Positions 6,839 through 7,965 of a DNA stretch of 7,965 bases are shown here, piece after piece. Every line of letters begins with the position of its first letter. Within the stretch, counting starts at the first letter, position 1. Made by a program: the position numbers and the translations under genes. The stretch comes from Oscillospiraceae bacterium. GTDB taxonomy: Bacteria; Bacillota; Clostridia; Oscillospirales; CAG-272. The stretch covers positions 1 through 7,965 of the forward strand of contig WREN01000097.1 of assembly GCA_009779295.1 (NCBI GenBank), in the 5' to 3' direction. Under the pieces are notes generated by a model that saw nothing but the letters and a program-made list of their open reading frames with translations, ran no database searches and had not been told where the DNA came from.

Positions 6839-7111
6839 TTGCCGAATATTAAATCCGCTAAAAAACGCGTCAAAGTTATCGCAGCAAAAACATTGCAGAA
6901 TAAGATGGTTAAGACATCGATGAAAACCGCGATTAAAAAATATGAAACCGCTTTAACATCAGGAGATAAAGCCGCTGCGAACGAAGCCTATAGATACGCT
7001 GTTAAAAAAGTTGACAACGCCGCAGCAAAAGGGATAATCCATAAGAATAACGCCGCAAGGAAAAAAAGCAGTTTTACGCATAAACTCAATGATTTAAACG
7101 CAAAAGCATAA
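6839..7111 (+). CDS. rpsT: 30S ribosomal protein S20
   Basis: S20 is a small basic three-helix protein that binds 16S rRNA in the body of the 30S subunit during early assembly. The 90-residue product has the family hallmarks: N-terminal MPNIKSAKKR, the helix with KTSMKTAIKKYE (residues 25-36), the central AAANEAYRYAVKKVDNAAAK (residues 45-64), and the C-terminal GIIHKNNAARKKS box (65-77). Length is typical (85-95). Translation begins at TTG with a perfect AGGAGGT site. E. coli rpsT also starts with UUG, where the weak codon is part of autoregulation, so the same may hold here (inference). The gene is single: its own promoter lies upstream and a terminator follows 3 bp after the stop codon. 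It is divergent from rpoB, an unusual neighbour for the polymerase operon. Confidence 0.98.
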   Translation: MPNIKSAKKRVKVIAAKTLQNKMVKTSMKTAIKKYETALTSGDKAAANEAYRYAVKKVDNAAAKGIIHKNNAARKKSSFTHKLNDLNAKA

Positions 7112-7114
7112 AAA

Positions 7115-7139
7115 CCGCCGTTCAATCGGCGGCTTTTTT
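7115..7139. terminator. Intrinsic terminator, probably bidirectional
   Basis: CCGCCG (7115-7120) and CGGCGG (7127-7132) pair around the loop TTCAAT. On the plus strand a C and then six T follow (7134-7139), with more T after one C, ending rpsT. On the minus strand the stem is followed by five T (from 7114-7110), placed about 20 nt after the stop of the convergent hydrolase gene, so it can serve both genes. Confidence 0.92.
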
Positions 7140-7151
7140 CTTTTTGACGCG

Positions 7152-7716
7152 TCAATGACTGGCGATCCATTCCGCTATATCGGATATTACATAATTCTCA
7201 ACATTTTGCGGCTTTGAATATTCCGCTTTCATCTTTTTGATATCGCCGTGGACAGCCGGCATAAACATATGATTTAAACCCGGATAGAGCTTAAATACAG
7301 CTTCGGGATGGTTTTGCAGAATTTGTTTATATGTTTCAAAATCTTCTTCGACCGAAACGTGAAAATCGCCTTCGCCCTGCATGACTAAAATTGGTTTCGT
7401 ACTCGTTTCCAAGTATTCCCTTACCTGCTTTTTACCCATATCTTTAAAATACATCGCCATTATTTGTTTCCCTATAACGGGCGTCTTTTTCGCTTCTTCA
7501 TCACTCATGCCGTAAAGATTTTCAAACTTTTCATGTAATTTTTCAGCTTGTTTTTTCACTATCCATTTAATTACGCCGGTCGATTTTTTCAGGAAATCCT
7601 CTGATTGTGACTTCATGACTTCTTCTAATCTTCGCGGTGTGCCTGCCTTCCGGAATCGTTATAATGCCGTTTAACGGGTATTCGCTGCCGCTTCCAACAA
7701 TAATTTTTTCTTCCAT
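7152..7716 (-). pseudogene. Alpha/beta hydrolase, broken by internal out-of-frame deletion
   Basis: The gene starts well: GGAG at 7724-7727 is 7 nt before ATG at 7714-7716, and the first 24 codons (MEEKIIVGSGSEYPLNGI then ITIPEG) read like the N-terminus of serine alpha/beta hydrolases of the acyl-peptidase/dienelactone hydrolase type. After about 7645 this frame continues with unrelated residues and stops near codon 50. A shifted frame resumes family-like sequence at AGTPRRLEEVMKSQ (from 7646) and runs to TGA at 7152-7154. It includes TKPILVMQGEGDFHVSVEEDF, with the likely catalytic Asp (7365-7367), and PGLNHMFMP, with the likely catalytic His (7269-7271). The middle, which should hold the oxyanion HGxG and the nucleophile GxSxG, is missing; I estimate 100-170 residues lost. 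An internal ATG at 7614-7616 could yield a 154-residue C-terminal fragment lacking the nucleophile. Almost certainly inactive. An assembly error is the main alternative. Confidence 0.75.
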
Positions 7717-7717
7717 A

Positions 7718-7965
7718 TTATTTCTCCAACGCCGCGCACACATACCCTACTATTTGCGGGAGTGTGATTTCAGTTTTGCCATCCTTACAGCACGTCAAAA
7801 CGTCAGTTCCGCACGGTATGATTTTCGCACTCTTATATCCACCGTCAATCGTTATCTTCGCGCCCGCGGGCAAAACATTATGCTCCTCGATAATATCCAG
7901 CTTGCCGCGGTGTTCGGGATATGTAACTTTTACATGTACTAATTTATGCTTATCGGTTTCCGTCA
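7718..7965 (-). CDS. C-terminal 81 residues of a protein with a terminal beta-sandwich (possible glycoside-hydrolase-like); 5' end beyond window
   Basis: An open frame enters from the right edge and ends in TAA at 7718-7720. It reads HKLVHVKVTYPEHRGKLDII, then EEHNVLPAGAKITIDG, and ends TEITLPQIVGYVCAALEK. The alternating beta-strand pattern (LVHV, AKITI, AKIIP, TEITLP, YVCAAL) resembles the small C-terminal beta-sandwich that closes several glycoside-hydrolase-like proteins of the alpha-amylase/beta-galactosidase-like kind, but with the catalytic domain outside the window this is only a resemblance. It contains four cysteines (C51, C58, C59, C76 of the fragment). Its stop lies 1 nt before the ATG of the broken hydrolase, whose Shine-Dalgarno is inside this gene, so the two form an operon and were probably translationally coupled. 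That the frame codes is well supported; its function is not. Confidence 0.6.
   Translation of the reverse strand, partial: TETDKHKLVHVKVTYPEHRGKLDIIEEHNVLPAGAKITIDGGYKSAKIIPCGTDVLTCCKDGKTEITLPQIVGYVCAALEK

Noticed and set aside
6988..7170. Minus-strand hydrophobic frame antisense to rpsT
   Set aside because: It spans the terminator and the S20 gene. The hydrophobic look comes from reading lysine/alanine codons in reverse.
7637..7942. Plus-strand frame of 101 codons at the right end
   Set aside because: It is antisense to two better-supported minus-strand reading frames, has no family resemblance, and crosses their junction.

Overview
This window is mostly housekeeping DNA from a low-to-medium GC Gram-positive bacterium, most likely a member of the Clostridia (Bacillota). 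The beta and beta-prime sequences read like clostridial RNA polymerase, with no large lineage inserts. Beta motifs such as GLISYLATYARINEYGFIEA, beta-prime segments such as DVSQDVIIREEDCG, strong Shine-Dalgarno sites and frequent TTG starts all fit. The assignment rests on remembered family patterns, not on a search.

Layout: positions 1-2720 (minus strand) hold the first 906 codons of rpoC, cut by the window edge at the start of the trigger loop. Positions 2737-6477 (minus) hold complete rpoB, which runs into rpoC across a 16-bp gap carrying the rpoC ribosome binding site. Positions 6478-6838 are an AT-rich divergent control region: a TTGACA-type promoter fires leftward into rpoB through a leader of about 195 nt, and a strong extended -10 promoter fires rightward into rpsT (ribosomal protein S20, 6839-7111). 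An intrinsic terminator at 7115-7139, which looks usable from both sides, separates rpsT from two tightly spaced minus-strand genes. These are an alpha/beta hydrolase broken by an out-of-frame internal deletion (7152-7716) and, upstream of it, the last 81 codons of a gene whose C-terminus resembles the terminal beta-sandwich of some glycoside-hydrolase-like proteins (7718-7965).

How the parts work together: rpoB and rpoC encode the catalytic core of RNA polymerase and are almost certainly co-transcribed. They do not follow rplJ-rplL as in most bacteria, but have their own promoter back to back with rpsT, so transcription and translation machinery genes share one control region. The hydrolase/glycosidase-like pair is an unrelated accessory transcription unit in which the downstream gene appears dead.

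I see no CRISPR array, mobile element, tRNA or rRNA, and no clear novel system. The points most worth a second look are the rpoB leader and its small ORF, the uncoupling of rpoBC from rplJL, the acidic tyrosine-rich tail of beta, a bridge-helix glycine-to-serine change in beta-prime, and the hydrolase deletion scar.
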